Origin: Phytoseiulus persimilis
Taxonomy: Eukaryota > Arthropoda > Arachnida > Mesostigmata > Phytoseiidae
Direction of reading: 5' to 3'
Length of the DNA: 64,000 nt
Assembly: GCA_037576195.1 (NCBI GenBank)
Contig: CM075101.1
Coordinates: 46,066,001 to 46,130,000, forward strand
The translations under genes were made by a program, and so were the position numbers. The notes under the pieces are model-generated. The model did not search any database and was not told the origin of the DNA. It saw nothing but the letters and a program-made list of their open reading frames with translations. This document shows, piece after piece, positions 11,083 to 22,880 of the stretch; the stretch's first letter is position 1, and each line of letters starts with the position of its first letter.

Positions 11083-11560
11083 CACTGCCCGACAAAAAAA
11101 AAAAAATTCGCGTAACAAAGAAGCCTAAACCTTGGTCAAGGTAAGTCGAGGTCGTAGATTCCGACTTTTCAAACCGTTTCCTCGGATTCGCTCTAGTTTT
11201 CCTGTTATTCCAATTTTTCGGATTTCCGTGATTTTTTTTCCTGTTGGATCTTTTATCTCTGCCCGGCAGTGAGCCAGACTAATGAAAATTTGGGAGCATG
11301 TAGACATATAACAGAACTATCCCTGGTAGAAAATTTCGTGCGATTCGGAGCCACGGTCTCTGAGCTAGGAGAGATCGAACGTCAATTTTCGTCGGAGAAC
11401 ACCGAAAAGTTTCCTCTTCTTCAGCCGATGACTAAAAAAGTATCGTTCCCACAACCAACTTCCGTTGAGCTTTTTGATAGCAATTCCATTCACGAATATT
11501 TTCAGACAAGGTTGAGCGTGATCGGATGATCCATTCAGTTTTTATCCGCAAAAAACTGCA
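11083..11560 (+). repeat. Left arm of long terminal inverted repeat
   Basis: This arm is the imperfect reverse complement of 12385-12823. It starts at the CACTGCCCGACA terminus and ends close to a shared block, CATTCAGTTTTTAT, just before the coding core. Confidence 0.75.
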
Positions 11561-11627
11561 CTCAAGGAAAGCACTCCTTCATCTAAAACTCAGAGCTGCA
11601 CCGCTCCGAGTTTTAAGTAAGCTGTGA

Positions 11628-12383
11628 GCCGGCACCGCGATTCTTTCGGGCCAACAAGCCGGTTACACCGAATTCCCGTGCTTCTTGTGTCTTTGGGACA
11701 GCCGAGCGGATGACGAACATTGGATTCGAACGATTTGGCCGTCGAGGGGATTTCTGAGACCCGAGCAGTCCAACGTGCTCAGAGACGCTTTGGTTCCGAC
11801 GGAAAAAATTATTCTCCCACCGCTGCATATAAAATTGGGTCTGATGGAACAGTTCGTCAAAGCATCAGTCAAACACGGTTCATGTTTCAACTACATCGTG
11901 TGCAAGCTACCCGCTGTGAGCATCCAGAAGCTTCAGGCGGGGGTTTTAGATGGACCTAGAATCCGAAAGCTCATCGACGACCCTGTTTTCATCGAATCAA
12001 TGAACCACCGAGAAGCCAATGCTTGGCGGTCATTTGTTCTGGTCGCTCAAAATTTCCTTGGGAACACGAGAGCTGAAAACTACGTACAACTCGTCAAGAA
12101 CATGCTTGTGAGCTTCCGAGTTCTAGGGTGTCGGATGAGCGTCAAGATGCACTATCTACACAGCCATCTCGGACGCTTCCCTAAAAATTTGGGTTCTGTT
12201 AGTGATGAACAAGGAGAAAGGTTCCATCAAGACATAGCGACGATGGAAGAGAGGTACCAGGGAAGATGGGACGTGCACATGATGGGCGACTGCTGTTGGA
12301 CCCTTTTAAGGGATGACCCGCAAAGGCCCCACTCGAGGCAGTCCCTCACGAGACGTTTTGTTGGATCCGACGAGTTTCATTAA
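11628..12383 (+). pseudogene. C-terminal part of a transposon protein (widespread arthropod/cnidarian transposon family)
   Basis: The frame is open from 11628 (the stop before it is at 11625) to a TAA at 12381-12383. No ATG lies near its beginning, so it is a 3' fragment. Recognisable landmarks in order are GYTEFPCFLCLWDSR, LPPLHIKLGLM, NFLGNTRAENY, HYLHSHLGRFP, GERFHQDI, YQGRWD and a DCCW near the end. This string of motifs is familiar from many uncharacterised transposon-derived proteins in arthropods and cnidarians. The CxxC, the HxH and the GERFHQD motif may be metal or catalytic sites, but that is inference. The stop codon sits a few bases from the right inverted repeat, so the 5' part was lost by internal deletion. 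The reading frame itself is not interrupted over 250 codons, which suggests recent activity or cross-mobilisation. Confidence 0.7.
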
Positions 12384-12384
12384 C

Positions 12385-12823
12385 TTTAGTTTTTTCTGCA
12401 TAAAAACTGAATGGCTCCTCGTATCACGGTCAAGTTTGTCTCAAAATGTTCGCGATTGAAATCTCTATCAAAAAGCTCTCCGGAAGTTGGCTGTGGAGAC
12501 TATGGTTTTTTCGTTTTCGGCGGGAGAAGGGGTCACTTTTGCTCACCGACGAAATTTCACTTTTGATCCCTTCTAGCTCACTGACCGTGGCTCCGATTGG
12601 AACGAAAATTTCACCAGGGATAGTTCTTTCACTGGTCTACATGTTCCCAAATTTTCATGAGTTTGGCTTGCTCAGGAGCAGAGATAAAAAATCCAACATG
12701 GAAAAAATCACGAAAATCCCAGAGCGAATCCGAGGAAACGGTTAACAGATTCGGAATCTACGACCTCGGTTCACCCCATCCTAGGTGTCAGCTTCCTTGT
12801 TACGTTTTTTCTGTCGGGCAGTG
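12385..12823 (-). repeat. Right arm of long terminal inverted repeat
   Basis: The imperfect inverted partner of 11083-11560, ending in the reverse complement of CACTGCCCGACA and followed by TTA. Confidence 0.75.
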
Positions 12824-12826
12824 TTA

Positions 12827-15473
12827 TCAGGCGGCAAAAAGAGCCCCTGAGAAGTGCATAAGTACTTCCAGATGTTCCTGGTGGCAACGCGAGACAGAGT
12901 GACTACAACACTACCTCTTTCAACAATCTCCCACAAACTCAGGGATGAATATTCATTCTGGAGCCGCACCATTTCAATCTCTTCACGCTGAGCACAGTAA
13001 CTCGCAGGGGCCGAAAATCTGCGTATAGCAGAACAAATAACAGTTAGTTTCAGTGGCGCTATCGGGAATGGACAGACCTCGACTCAGGTGTTCTTACGAG
13101 ATGGCCCCTCTCGATTCGACTCGATGAGTTTCTTTGAGTCATGCCAGGAGGCAGTCGGGTGCATTCTAGGTCAGAGAATCCTAGACGGGTGATGTGGTAT
13201 TTTCCCTGGTATCGGTGAAGTAGCATACAGGAGAAGCAAAACGCTACTGATCGCCCCCGAGAAGAGCAAAGAAGATATCATACCCGGCTCAGAACGAAAC
13301 TGTTGAAACCGCGGATGAGACAACGCGCAAACTAAGACAAGGTGCAACACACATAGTTACGGCGAGGTTATAGATAGGGAAGATTGTGCTCGGGATCCGA
13401 GGAGCCTCCTGGGGGGCTACGATACTCATTGCGTCCAACGGGATGGGAGTGAGCGCCGATGTATGGCGAAGAACTCCGATAGATGCACATGAGAGGAAAC
13501 AAGGACAGATTGTTATCACGGTTCACGATATTCGCTCTGGTCATGGTTTTCGAGGTAGGATCAGTGCCATGGCCTGCGCGACGATGATTTCCGAAGAAAA
13601 AAATGTCGATGCAGGTAGGTGATGAGAGTGGTTGAGAGGAGGTCGAGTTAGCAGGCAGCGGAGGTTGGGTACGGGCACCGAGATGAGAAACCATAATAGG
13701 AGCGGAGCGTAGCATGGATTCTGATCGATGGCCCACCGAAGAGGCGACGAGAACTCGGGATAGGGTTTTTCAATTTAAGAAGGTACAGAGGGGGGGGGGG
13801 GGGGGGGGGGGGTTGCGACGACAGAATATTAGACGAGGTTGGTGAGCGGTCGCTTCGCCCGAACCAAGGGCTTCGTCTCTTATCCGCCCGTAGAGAAGAT
13901 TACAATGCTTCGCGCCCTCTCCGCCCGTGGGGTAAAGGATTCACCAATTGGACGATGGAACGGCAAAGCTTCACGCAGGGAGATACTTGTGAAGCCCCTC
14001 AGTATGTTTGAGATCAGAAGCTGAGTGTACCAGCCAGACCTCAGAGAGCGGACGCAGCTCATCGACAAACTGTCGAATGCCTGATGCATACGTGTAGCGT
14101 GTGCCGCACCAAAGAATGTCCCGAGCATTGCGAACTCGATTCCTCTGGCCAGACTGGCCTCTTCAACCGAGGGACCATACATGACTTCGGCGTCGGAAGG
14201 AGAGGAGATGCATTCATCGGGGGCAGAGCAAGAATTGTACCGACCCTACATAGCGAACGGGTGTGAGTACTCAACTTCGCTTATCGCGACTATTCGTTCG
14301 CATCAAACGGTTAAGCTCCCCGAGCTCAGCTCCCGGATCCAACGTGCCGCCTATAAATCATCAACTTCCACCGGCGATTCGGGTAGAACATCAATGTTTC
14401 ATAGCAGGAGCAATGGAGGAATTCGAGCGGGCAAGCTGAGCTGCGAAACGAATCGGAAAACACGTGCTGTGTCTCCCTCACCTGATTCGATACAATGCCA
14501 CGGGACGGCCGGTCATGACGGTCATAGATCGGATATCCTTGTTGACGTCGTTCGCTGCATCAGACCATCACGGAGCAGATCGCGTCGTTTAGTCGAGACA
14601 ACCCGTCCGAATCCAACAATGTGTCTGGATGGAACCTGTCAGTCTCCGAGGGCAAGGACCATGGGGGAGAGCTTTCCCGTTCGAGCGTCCCGATGTCAAG
14701 GATCACGTCACCGGCTTGCCCAAGACAATCATTCTGTGGATTTTGCTGCAACAACGGCATCCTGGAAGATGCGAACGAGAGGGTCGCTCCGTTTCAAAAT
14801 ACAGTCAACCTGGTCGGATGTTTCCCACGCGCTCGTATATCTTCAACGCGGTCGAGAATCTGCCAAGCAGATTCTCGTCCGCGGGTCGCGCTCGTGGGTC
14901 AATTCTGCTCAGACCCTTCCCCGCCTCGTTGGTACGCATTGCGGAGATTCCGAGATACCTGAGGTTAGATGGGAACATCAAGAGTCTTGTAAAAGCCTTC
15001 TGCGACGCATTCGTGACGGTTATTTACATATAATCAAAGTTCACTGATCAATGGTCCATAGAACCGCGATTCCACAGTGTTTCCTGAGCCTTCCATTTCA
15101 ACGTCAGTCTTGAATAGTGTTTGGACGGAAGTTCTTAGAAAACAATGATATGCGAGATGAGCACTCTAATTATGGGGTACGGAAGGTCAAAGGGACACTA
15201 AAGGGCGCGAAGAGTATAAGCTCCTCGAAACTCATGAGCATGCGAAGTGACTTCTCACTCTGCACTGACAGCCTCCAGAGGCTACTCGGCGACCTTCTGT
15301 TCCGCAGGAAATGGAGCACTTGAACAACGACCGCATGTGCGAAATGCCGCGAGTCAGATTCTGGATATAAAGCTAGTCCAACAAGGCAGATTACAGTCAG
15401 TTGAGGTAACGCCGGGCTTTGGTTGAGTTAGGATTCCTTCGCGTCGAAATTCTCGCAGTGCCGTGTGTTTAAC
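12827..15473. other. Gene-free stretch upstream of the second transporter
   Basis: It contains a poly-G tract (13790-13812) and several overlapping long open frames on both strands between 14181 and 15047. None has a domain I recognise, and different frames are open over the same DNA, which argues against coding. The promoter of the gene at 15474 should lie near the right end. Confidence 0.4.
13790..13812 (+). repeat. Poly-G homopolymer, 23 bases
   Basis: An uninterrupted run of 23 G on the + strand. It may be a real slippage-prone tract or partly an assembly artefact. Confidence 0.9.
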
Positions 15474-18400
15474 ATGGATTTCGATGAAGTCTTATCGCTT
15501 GTTGGTGAACTTGGCCGCTACCAAACGTGGCTCTTCGTGTTTATTTGTGTTCCTGCAAGTCTTCCTGCAGCTGTGTCGATTTTCAGTCACATCTTCACAA
15601 CGGCTGTACCTGAGCACCACTGCCATCCCGTCGTCAGAGCGGAGAAAGCGTCGCTTCTCAAAAGGAGATTGGCAGCGCCCGGAGTGAGTACAGCGAACTT
15701 TGGTTCAAAAAAACTGCTGCGCGAGATCTTCTGGTCGTGAATACAAGAAGTCAGAGGGCTTCGATACTCAGAAGTGGAATGCCCATCCACTTCACTGTGA
15801 GAGTATTTCACAAGCCTAACATGATCATCGCGGGCGAATTTCGTCGCGATAGGGATTCTCGTGGGCTTTTCCTGTGGGCATGCGTCCCGATATAGCGACG
15901 CCAGCCTGGTAAGGAGGGAAAATCTGTCGGCGAAGTGGATATATTTGGCGATCAGACTGAGGTCCTCAACGGCGGGGCTCAAAATCCATCATTGGGCTGC
16001 GAATCCTCACAATAATGAGCTTCCCGTGGAAACCTGCGTCGACTTTCCATCTCCGACGTTAGCGCCAGTTCAGTTGGCTTCCTGTTCTTCCAGGATTACG
16101 AAAACGCATTGAACTCCCTGTTCATTCCACGAGATCCAGATGGAAAGTTCCTGAGGTGTCAGCAATATGACATAGATGTGAACCATGTCATCGATGAGGT
16201 GGTTTCACAAAAACAGTACATCAACTCTTCTGAAATCAACGACTTCGTCTCACACAAACGTTGGCCTTGGGTTCAGTGCCTCAACGGGTGGGACTACGAT
16301 ACGACGGAGTTCTCCGAAACGCTCGCAACAAAGGTAACCGAAACTCCGGTGAATGGGAAGTATGTTATGCTACAGGACGCAATGATTGGGATGCGACGGT
16401 TGAATGAACCACTACAGGGGGAGGACTTCCCCGTGAGCGCGTGTAACTGCCGATTGTGAACAGAGAGCCGTCGGGCCCGTTGAAGCTCATGTGCACGCTT
16501 GGGGTGAAAGACCCGATTCTGTGTGAGTTGGTAGGTTCAGCTCACGACTCACTTCGGGAGATTTATCAGTCGAGTGTGCGAATACCCCTTCAAATGCTGC
16601 ACTGCGTTCAGAATCATCCTTTGAGTGGACGAATAACGTCTCCCTGACTTAGACATCTCATCCTTGATACGGATTCAGGAACTTGACCCGAGAAAAACAT
16701 ATTTTGTAATAACGTATTGTAATCAACTCTCCAACGGTTTCAAATCAGGGCCGCCAGCTGTCGGGAACGATCTCGTGCTTCCGTGAATTCTACTCCCGAG
16801 GCCTCGTCTCGGATTTTCTCGACGTCATCAGCTTTCACGCAACGCACTTTTGAGCAGGATGTTTTAGGCCGGGAATATGCTTGATAGCATAGAGCGGTGT
16901 CTGAAACACGTATTCTGACGGTGCTGCGTCTACCCGCGGGTGTTTCGGAACAAATGGAGGAATTGTTCGATCGAGGTGATTGAGGTGCTTCTTGATCTTA
17001 CGGAGCATACCGAGGGAAAACCACGTGGCTCTGACGGCATCGGCTCTGCCACCGGGAGTCAGGAGACAGCTGCGCAGACAGATCGAGCCTCGATGCCCAT
17101 GAAAGCCGCGGCTCGTCCAGGACGTATTCCTCATGACGCAGTGATGAAGGAAGAGTTGATCGATGGTTTGGGAGCTCTCTCACCAAGCAGATTGACTCGA
17201 GATGAGCAGAATGTCTATGACGTTCCACGTTTCTCGTGGGACACGTGTTTGTACGTATCCCACGATATTCGTCAGAGAGGAACGAGATCGATCCACATCC
17301 TGCCTGAAAGCTGCCCAATGATATGCCACGTTTTGCGGACTGAAGTTCGATAGTGTTCGGAGGACACTGACGGAGTAGTATTCGCACTTGAAGTGGCATC
17401 AGTCTCCGGGACTGAAGGGGCCTCTGACTGGAGGTACTCGTTGAAGCCCAACTATAGGGGACATGGATAAACTCAAGGGGACACTCGATCACACTGGACT
17501 GTTTTCGCCGGTCCCCCGAAGTCCACTTTGACGGGCGTTCACGATGTTGGCTTGCAGGTTTGTGGATTCGTGATTCTGAATGTTCACATTGCCCTGTATT
17601 CCAGTTCAACGTGGTCTGCGATCAGGAATGGTTGGTTTCCACCGGTCAGAGTGCTTTCTTCGTTGGTGGCGTGATTGGCAGTGTTGCATTTGGTTGGATC
17701 TCTGACAGATGGGGCCGGAGACCCGCTCTGCTCATATCTACAGCTCTGATGATTGTTGGCAATCTGGCTGAAATCAATCCGCCAAACTACTGGGCCTACA
17801 TCGTTTTGAGGTTCATCGTAGGGCTCAGCTACCCGAGCGTCTATAATCTAGCCTTTCTGATCGGTGAGTAGATCTTTATTCTGATTTCGGACTCTCCGAC
17901 ATGTGAAATCCTATTTTCGAATCTCGCCGGTCGACACTCGCCGATGAGTTTTATTCTCTATATATATAGATGGATCTTTTGATAAAGTCAAGTCAGTGTT
18001 ATGGGAGGCATCGCTCTCGTTGTAGATGAGTCTCGATCTATTACTAGGTTGAAACATTGATGCTGACTCTGATGTTTGCCTCTGGAGGGTTGGAGGCAGT
18101 TCTTTGTTCTTCAACTTATTCCTTATGGACGTATATTCATCGATTTGCGTTTTCTCCAGTGGCTGAGATGATCGGTGTTACGAAGCGGATGTTATCGTCC
18201 ATGATCTGTCATATCGCGTTCTCATTCGGTATGATGCTGCTTGCCTACATGGCGCATTTCATCGACCATTGGCAGAAATTGCAGGCTGCATTTTCCGTGC
18301 CAATGGTGCTCCTCATCAGCTATTACTGGTTCGTCCGTTTAGTCCAACTAGCGACAGCAACTCCTATTTTCAATAACCCCCTGTTTTTACCAACTCAGCC

Positions 18401-19670
18401 AAATATTTGCAATCTTTTTCGGGGGGCTTTCTCCGACCATGCCTCAAAATCATTCATACTGACAGGCTGGTGCCGGAATCCCCTCGATGGCTGATCTCTC
18501 AGGGTAGGGTGGACGAAGCTGAGGCCATAATTCAGAAGATGGCAGATGTCAACAGGGTCCCACTCCCTCCGAATTTCCTGCAGAACAATCTGGTGAGTTC
18601 TCTCCGCGGGACAATCCTTGGTTCATAGTCAATCTCTAAACCGTCTCGGGGCGAAGCTCATCGAAATCTAATCTGAGGGTATTCGATCCTTAGGTTGAAT
18701 ACTTCCCGTCGAACTCTCCGAGCGGACCGGATCCGGTCAAGATTGGATTTCTGACGCTCTTCAAGTATCCCATGGTGTTCATGAAAATTGGTGCCATTTC
18801 CGTAGTCTGGACGATAACATCGATGGTGACTGTCAACAGCTGCCCCGTCGCTCTTTTCTGATGATAAGCTTTGATCTTTTGACGTATGAAATTGCGAATT
18901 CCACTCCGTGGGCTAGATGGTTCTGAGCACCCTCTGATTCCTCAGGTTTACCAGGGGATGAGTTTAGCCGTTCCCGATCTGCCGTCAAGAACGTACTTCG
19001 CTTTCTTCCTGTCTGGTCTCTTCGAAATTCCCGGGGTGCTGCTCGCGTGGGTCACAATGCAACATTACGGTCGGAAGAGCTCGATGCTCGGAACCTTGTT
19101 TTTGAGCGGAGTTTTCTCTGCAGCGACAGCTTTTGTCTCCGAGGGTAAGTCCCCTAACAGAGATAGAAGTTCAGGTTTGCGGATGAAGCATCGAAAATCG
19201 ATTCCTTCCAATCGCAGGAATGCCGTGGCTCGCTTTGCTTTTGCCATCTCTCGCAAAGCTCTGTGCCTCCGCCACGTTCACAGTGATGTATATTTTCGCC
19301 GGAGAGCTCTTCCCGACGGTAATACGAGGTTTCGCACTAGGCATCGCTTCAACGATGTCCCAAGTGGGCCTGGTAGCGACCCCCTACATATTATACTTGG
19401 TGAGCATCTCCCAACCATAATTTCTGCATCTCTCACGTCATTAGTTCACAATTCTCTCTCATAAATTCTCAACGCTTCTAGAGGACTGTTTACGGACGAG
19501 CGATACCATTCGTGACCCTTGGAGTCCTCGGAGGACTTGCTGCTTTCCTGATGCTGACCCTGCCAGAAACCCTGAATCAACCACTTCCAACAACAATGTA
19601 CGAGTCCGAGTATTATAATGACTATGTGAAGAAGAGGAAGGAATCGGTGAAACGCAAGCCGGCTGCGTAG
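15474..19670 (+). CDS. SLC22-family (organic cation/anion) transporter, copy 2, nine exons
   Basis: Exons: 15474-15683, 16094-16333, 17605-17863, 18160-18328, 18466-18592, 18694-18825, 18946-19144, 19218-19399 and 19482-19670, giving 568 residues. Every exon has the same length and phase as its partner in the gene at 1532, except exon 6, which is one codon longer. Shared motifs are [32 protein letters not shown] (the MFS loop 2-3 signature), [21 protein letters not shown] and LPET. The classical SDRWGRR and PESPRW forms are kept better here than in copy 1. The tail is lysine-rich. The donor of intron 4 is the weak TG|GTTCGT; all others are ordinary. Intron 2 is long (1271 bases, against 115 in copy 1). 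The start ATG is the one aligned with copy 1. The protein is expected in the plasma membrane, carrying organic ions; the substrate is unknown. Confidence 0.93.
16334..17604 (+). other. Long intron 2 of the second transporter
   Basis: A 1271-base intron flanked by AAG|GTAACC and CCAG|TTC. It holds a minus-strand open frame of about 200 codons (16998-17609) that starts inside exon 3 and has no recognisable domain. I see no transposon ends in it. Confidence 0.6.
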
Positions 19671-21963
19671 GTGGGAAGGTGGGTTTTCCTTGATTAGGTG
19701 ATGTTCCTCCCGAAATGCCTCGAGAGTGCGTGTTCGCTTGCACACAAGACCAGATCACCTCCACGACCTTGCATCTGCATTTTTGAACGCTGTTTGGTTT
19801 CGGCATCATGTTCCCCGTTAATGTGGCGAGTTCGTCAAAAACGATGATCGAATCGTCTCGGAATTGCAGCCCAGGGGTTTCCCTTTGAGAAGCGACGATG
19901 GCAATTTGAAAGGAGAGCAAGAAAGAACCCATCCGCTCAGAAAATTGAAACCGGCGAATGGAGTATCAACGGTCGAAGCTGGGCCATGCAGGGAAGGGAA
20001 ACAAGTTATTCGACTGTGAAAGCAACCCTTTCCGTGGTTTCGAATATTGTGATATTGTGAATAATGCGATCAGCTATAGGAGAAGTTTCCTGCCTACGAA
20101 AACGATACTCCTAAGGAATTGTGTGGGAAACGAAATACTCTAGTGCTCTGCAAATTCGCTATAAGCGTTAGATCTCGTGAGCGGTGTGCCTCAAGTTGCC
20201 GGATCGGTCATAGCGGTCAGATCAAATCTCAGGTTGGAACGAAACATTCGGTGATTCTACATTTAGCCCCCGGAAACGGTAGCAGGCGATATAGGCCTGC
20301 CTGGTTGTTGTCAGTTTCGCATGCCACCACAGCTGACAAGTGGAGCGGAAGTCTGTGGACTCGAAAGATAGGAACGGCGGACTGGGTCTCGCGCGAAGAA
20401 GAATAAGGAACACGAGATATTTTTTTGTGAATGGAGATTGGAATGGATGGAGGTGAGCCAGATTGGAACGGAAAATGGCGAAAACTTATCGCAGGCTGAC
20501 GACCGACGAGGGCTGGCGTCGCAAAGCCTCAGGGGATAACGGTGCATGACAGAGTGCGCTCAATCCATGGTACATGAGGGGTCACATGAGCTACGCAACT
20601 CCATGATTCAGCTGGGGGCTCCGGGTCTATCTTCCCTTGAAGGGGACATTGCTTGAGAATCTCGCGGTCCAGATTTCCTGAGCACTGGTCTCCGAGAGCT
20701 GGCGATGATCGCATCGTCTGAAACAAGTGGGATCGTAAACTCTCTGGCGTGAACTCATATTGAACTCAGTGTCAATGGGGGGAAGACGCTCTTCGGAAGG
20801 GGTCGGGTGCGACTGAGACGATGGCGAGTGACCTCGAAGTTGCACTGATAAACGGTCCAATCCTTCTAAGCGACTCGCCTTATGTTGGCGGTGGGAAAGC
20901 TGGTTTAAGTCGCCCGAAGCTGCTACATCAAAATCGGTCCAGCACCCTCGGGAATCGGAAACGAGGCCATCCGACGATGCGTAATTCCTGAGGAGACACG
21001 GCTTGCGCCAATGAGTCGGTGTGTCTTCGTGGAGTAGGACGGAGAACCAGACAACTCCCCATCTGACCTCGGTGGGAACCATGCCCGGAACAGAGTTGTA
21101 AAAACGGTCGATCAGCGACTCCGTGCGTGTTGTGGGGAAAAAAATATATATATCTTGTGTCGAGAGGCCAGGTGCTTCTCTCGCGTCGCCTTCGAGCATG
21201 GCCGGGAGCTCGTCCGACGTGTTTGTCCACGCATCTTCCAGGCAGTGTCTGGCCCGCAAAATCGGCAAGATGGACCTACGAGGCGCGCGATGACGATGTG
21301 AACCTGGGCAAGTCGTGTCGAATGTCGGGACAAAGAGCTATCGCTCCAATCGCTCAAATTCGCGTCGGTCATCCCGTCAGATGCGGATCATCGCGTAAAC
21401 CTCCGTTACCTGTCTGTTCGGTCGAGCTAACACAGCTTCTCTCAATTCTGCCTCGACCTGATAGAGCGAGAATTTCCCAGTCATTGACTGTTGTCTCCAG
21501 AGAAATGGAAGATTCCGAATCCGGGCTCGTTTGGAGTCACATAAATTCAGTCATCGACGCATCAATGGCCCCAGTGCATAACCAAGGAGGAGTAGAGTAA
21601 CCCGGGTATGCTTATCAATTGGCTCAAGACTTATACAATTCGAAATCGCATGAACGTAATCGACATGTAACGGAGACCATCATCGTCTCATGCGTTACTC
21701 GAATGCGAGACCTTATATTCTTAGAGAACGAGATTCCCCTCTCCCCATCTTGTATGTGTGGCAAGGTTGCTTAAGAGAGAATTGATCTTGACAACCACGG
21801 AACAGCGAGAGACAGAGAAATATAACGCTTGTTCTCGTTGTGGGAGAGGGGCCCTACCTTTCGAAGATGGGCTCGGGCGAGAGAGTTCCCCCATCAATCT
21901 CCGAAGCAATGGTAGTGCAGTTTCTCAGCATTTCTTCTGTTTCATTCGAAAAAACATTCAAAG
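19671..21963. other. Gene-free stretch
   Basis: It includes the 3' UTR of the second transporter; no AATAAA was found near it. The minus-strand frame at 20627-21268 (213 codons) and overlapping frames on both strands near 21.1-21.6 kb have no recognisable domain and are probably chance. Confidence 0.4.
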
Positions 21964-22302
21964 ATGCAGGGTCTCTTCGACGACGTTTACGGCTCCCACA
22001 TCCAAAATACCTGTGAGGTTTCAGTTACCTGTGAGATTTCCAGAGCTCAGTGGGCGGATTTCGGAATTCTTTTCGCAAAATGTAGCTCACTCATCCGACT
22101 GCATTTTTGGACCAATGGCCTCTGTTGTATTTTTTTCCGTCTCAGATTCAGAGGGCTCTCCAATATTCCACGGGCGCCACAGCTGAGCTCGCTCGAAGTG
22201 ATGTGGAAGGGTGTCCATCTGGAAGGAAGTGCCCAGTGTTTCCAGCATCCCGCTCTAGAGTGGGAAGAGCTAGCGAGCCAAAACATGAAAAAGTTGCCAT
22301 GA
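21964..22302 (+). pseudogene. LRR-like protein fragment, left arm of an inverted pair
   Basis: An open frame of 112 codons with leucine-rich-repeat-like spacing, for example WADFGILFAKCSSLIRLHF and GLSNIPRAPQLSSLEVMWKG. A continuation after the stop (about 22396-22590) reads RIRNFSMCLVTGTSFREVTE, again LRR-like. The DNA is an imperfect inverted copy of 22510-22850, and the two arms share RGL-NxPRAxQLS and QNMK at protein level. No start, F-box or transmembrane segment is visible. I call it a decayed member of an LRR-like family by pattern only. Confidence 0.35.
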
Positions 22303-22509
22303 AAATCGTTCGTTTCTGTTGCTTCCGCCGGAAACTGACCACCCGGGCGGGAGTCGAGTTCCGATGAATATAAGAAATCTACCGGGAAATGTCTCATGGT
22401 TCGGATGGGAGAAAGAATACGCAACTTCAGCATGTGTCTCGTCACAGGGACCAGTTTTAGAGAAGTGACAGAGCTCTCTTCGGTCAAGTTTCAGAAGTTC
22501 CGCGGCACC

Positions 22510-22850
22510 TGCTATTGTGGCGACAGTTTCATGTTTTGGCACGTGTGTTCTTCCCAGAAGAAAGCGGGATGCCAGAGCACTTTTTTTAGATGAACACCCC
22601 TCCACACCACACTGACCTAACTCAGCTGCGCCGCCCGTGGAGGATTGGCGAGCCCTCTGAGTATCAGAGGAAACAAACATTCGCCAATTTTCGAAAAATA
22701 GAGATCCAATTGAAGCGAAAAACGATAGAGGCGATTGGTCAGCTCCAAAACAAAGTCAAACGATTGAGCTGCCTTTTCGAAAAAAGATTCTCGAAATCCG
22801 TCCATCGAGCTCTGAAGAGCAGTCAAAAGGAAGATGGCAAAAAAGGTTCC
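22510..22850 (-). pseudogene. LRR-like protein fragment, right arm of an inverted pair
   Basis: The minus-strand frame 22617-22826 reads SMDGFRESFFEKAAQSFDF, then RFSLQLD and RGLANPPRAAQLS, and is followed by a stop. The next part, VVWRGVHLKK to CQNMK, continues the match with the left arm at 21964. The arms are inverted and diverged, so this is an old inverted duplication of the same gene fragment. The in-frame stop shows it is not functional as it stands. Confidence 0.35.
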
Positions 22851-22880
22851 CGACTTGATTTGACTACCTTATGGATATAA

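Larger units (their letters stand above)
11083..12823 (+). mobile_element. DNA transposon with very long imperfect TIRs, internally deleted; CACTG termini, possibly CMC (EnSpm/Chapaev)
   Basis: The outer ends are CACTGCCCGACA at 11083-11094 and its exact reverse complement at 12812-12823. The inverted similarity continues inward for about 440-480 bases, with substitutions and small gaps (arms about 11083-11560 and 12385-12823). Shared blocks include GAGGTCGTAGATTCCGA, TTTCCTCGGATTCGCTCT and GGAGCCACGGTC. TTA flanks both ends, a possible 3-base target duplication. CACTR termini with a 2-4 base duplication suit the CMC group, but I am not certain of the superfamily. Between the arms lies the C-terminal third of a transposase-like protein. 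Confidence 0.75.

Noticed and set aside
14181-15047. A 288-codon open frame on the + strand
   Set aside because: Two other + frames and one - frame are open over the same DNA, the composition is rich in S, R and T as in chance frames of this base composition, and no domain is visible.
16998-17609. A 203-codon antisense frame in intron 2 of the second transporter
   Set aside because: It begins inside exon 3 of the sense gene, has no recognisable domain and shows no supporting start context.
20627-21268. A 213-codon minus-strand frame
   Set aside because: Overlapping frames on both strands and no domain; I could not support a gene.
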